A DNA stretch of 64,000 nucleotides. Origin: Mallotus nudiflorus. Its lineage: Eukaryota > Streptophyta > Magnoliopsida > Malpighiales > Euphorbiaceae. The stretch is taken from assembly GCA_947683625.1 (NCBI GenBank), contig CANTUR010000667.1, positions 310,001-374,000 of the forward strand. Direction: 5' to 3'. Positions 63,285 through 64,000 of the stretch are shown here, piece after piece. The translations under genes were made by a program, and so were the position numbers. Under the pieces are notes generated by a model. The model ran no database searches and was not told the origin of the DNA. It saw only the letters and a list, made by a program, of their open reading frames with translations. How positions within the stretch are numbered: position 1 is the first letter of the stretch; each line of letters opens with the position of its first letter.

Positions 63285-64000
63285 TAGAAGCACTTGCTTA
63301 GCAAGAGAGAGGTACAAGAATCAATACCCCACATCTCCATTCTTTTATTAGTTAGTATATATTTAATTTTCTTACCTTTTGGTTTACATTTAGTTTCTGA
63401 TCTTGCTTCAAAAGAGCAAGGAAAGTTGGATGTGCTTTTGGTGCTTCTAGTTCGAATTTATGAGATGTTGTTGGTTGTGAAAATGGTGTTTATGATTCAA
63501 AGTTTGTTGAAACTGTTGGTAATAGTGATGAGTTAAAGACTTTTTTTTTATTAGGTAGCATGTATTTAATTTTGTTGCTTTTTGGTTTACTTTTAGTTTC
63601 TGATCTTGTTTTAAAAGTGCATGGAAAGGTGAATGTGTTTTTGGTGCTTCTAGTTCTAATTTAGGAGATGTTGTCAGTTGTGAAAATGGTGCTTATGATT
63701 TAATGTTTGTTGAAACTGTAAGTGATTGTGATGAGTTAAAGGATTTTGTTGGGTATGTTTTGTTTTATTATTTTTGTATCGTTTTGGTTTCCGTTTGGTT
63801 TTCAATACTTTGTTTTGTGTTTTTGTTTTAGGGGTGATAAAAAATTATCTGAGGATGTTGATTTTAATTCTAATATTAAAGATAGTTTTATTAAAGATGG
63901 TGTTGATGGTGATGAACTGTTGAAAGATTCTAATTTGGTGTGGTCTTTTTTTTATTATATTAATTTATGTTGGTTTTTTTTTTGGCTTTTGATTCATTTT

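Larger units (their letters stand above)
54437..64000. repeat. Copy B of the long direct repeat
   Basis: This is the same orientation and content as bases 1-9566: the end of the solo LTR, the AT-rich upstream region, a POLAR-like gene, an importin alpha-9 pseudogene and exon-like tandem repeats. It runs to the last base of the window without a visible break. The solo LTR and its aatat target duplication are shared by both copies, so that insertion came before the duplication event. Confidence 0.97.

Overview
The window looks like AT-rich nuclear DNA from a eudicot plant. It has intron-bearing genes with CT-rich 5' leaders, a plant-specific POLAR-type gene, a decayed plant importin-alpha-9-like gene, and a deep nest of Ty3/gypsy LTR retrotransposons with 3.1-3.9 kb LTRs. 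No bacterial, phage or CRISPR features and no tRNA or rRNA genes were seen.

Layout. Bases 1-9566 and 54437-64000 are the same sequence, with a period of 54,434-54,436 bp. Only two differences were found by eye: one C/A substitution and one 2-bp change in a TA run. Each copy contains, in order: the tail of a solo LTR, an AT-rich stretch with a Helitron-like terminus, a diverged approximately 0.6-kb direct repeat, an apparently intact POLAR-like gene (+), an importin alpha-9 pseudogene (-), and decayed exon-like tandem repeats. Bases 9557-13881 hold a 240-bp tandem repeat, a minus-strand array of short related exons, and a 237-bp MITE-like inverted-repeat element.

Bases 13882-49551 are a retrotransposon nest. 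All full elements lie on the minus strand, so their 3' LTR is at the low coordinate. Element 2 is the host. Element 3 (31701-46312) is inserted in its reverse transcriptase and carries a solo LTR (38459-41690) inside its gag. Element 1 (14371-25615), the youngest, is inserted in element 2's 3' LTR. Target-site duplications are visible for element 1 (cacac), element 3 (ttggg/ctggg), the inner solo LTR (ccaac) and the outer solo LTR 50751-54614 (aatat). The elements have tRNA-iMet-type primer sites, gag with a CCHC knuckle, protease, RT, RNase H, integrase and a chromodomain-like tail. This order and the LTR size suggest a Tekay/Del-like chromovirus (inference). All coding regions are broken by frameshifts or stops.

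Bases 49552-49949 are a remnant of a distantly related LTR in the opposite orientation, joined directly to the truncated 5' LTR of element 2. Bases 49950-50750 are AT-rich unique sequence.

I do not see a clear new defence or metabolic system. The observations most worth checking are the near-perfect 54.4-kb period (a very recent tandem duplication or an assembly artefact), a twin stem-loop module kept in every LTR copy with one visible compensatory base-pair change, and a 3' LTR that appears to be a recombination chimera.
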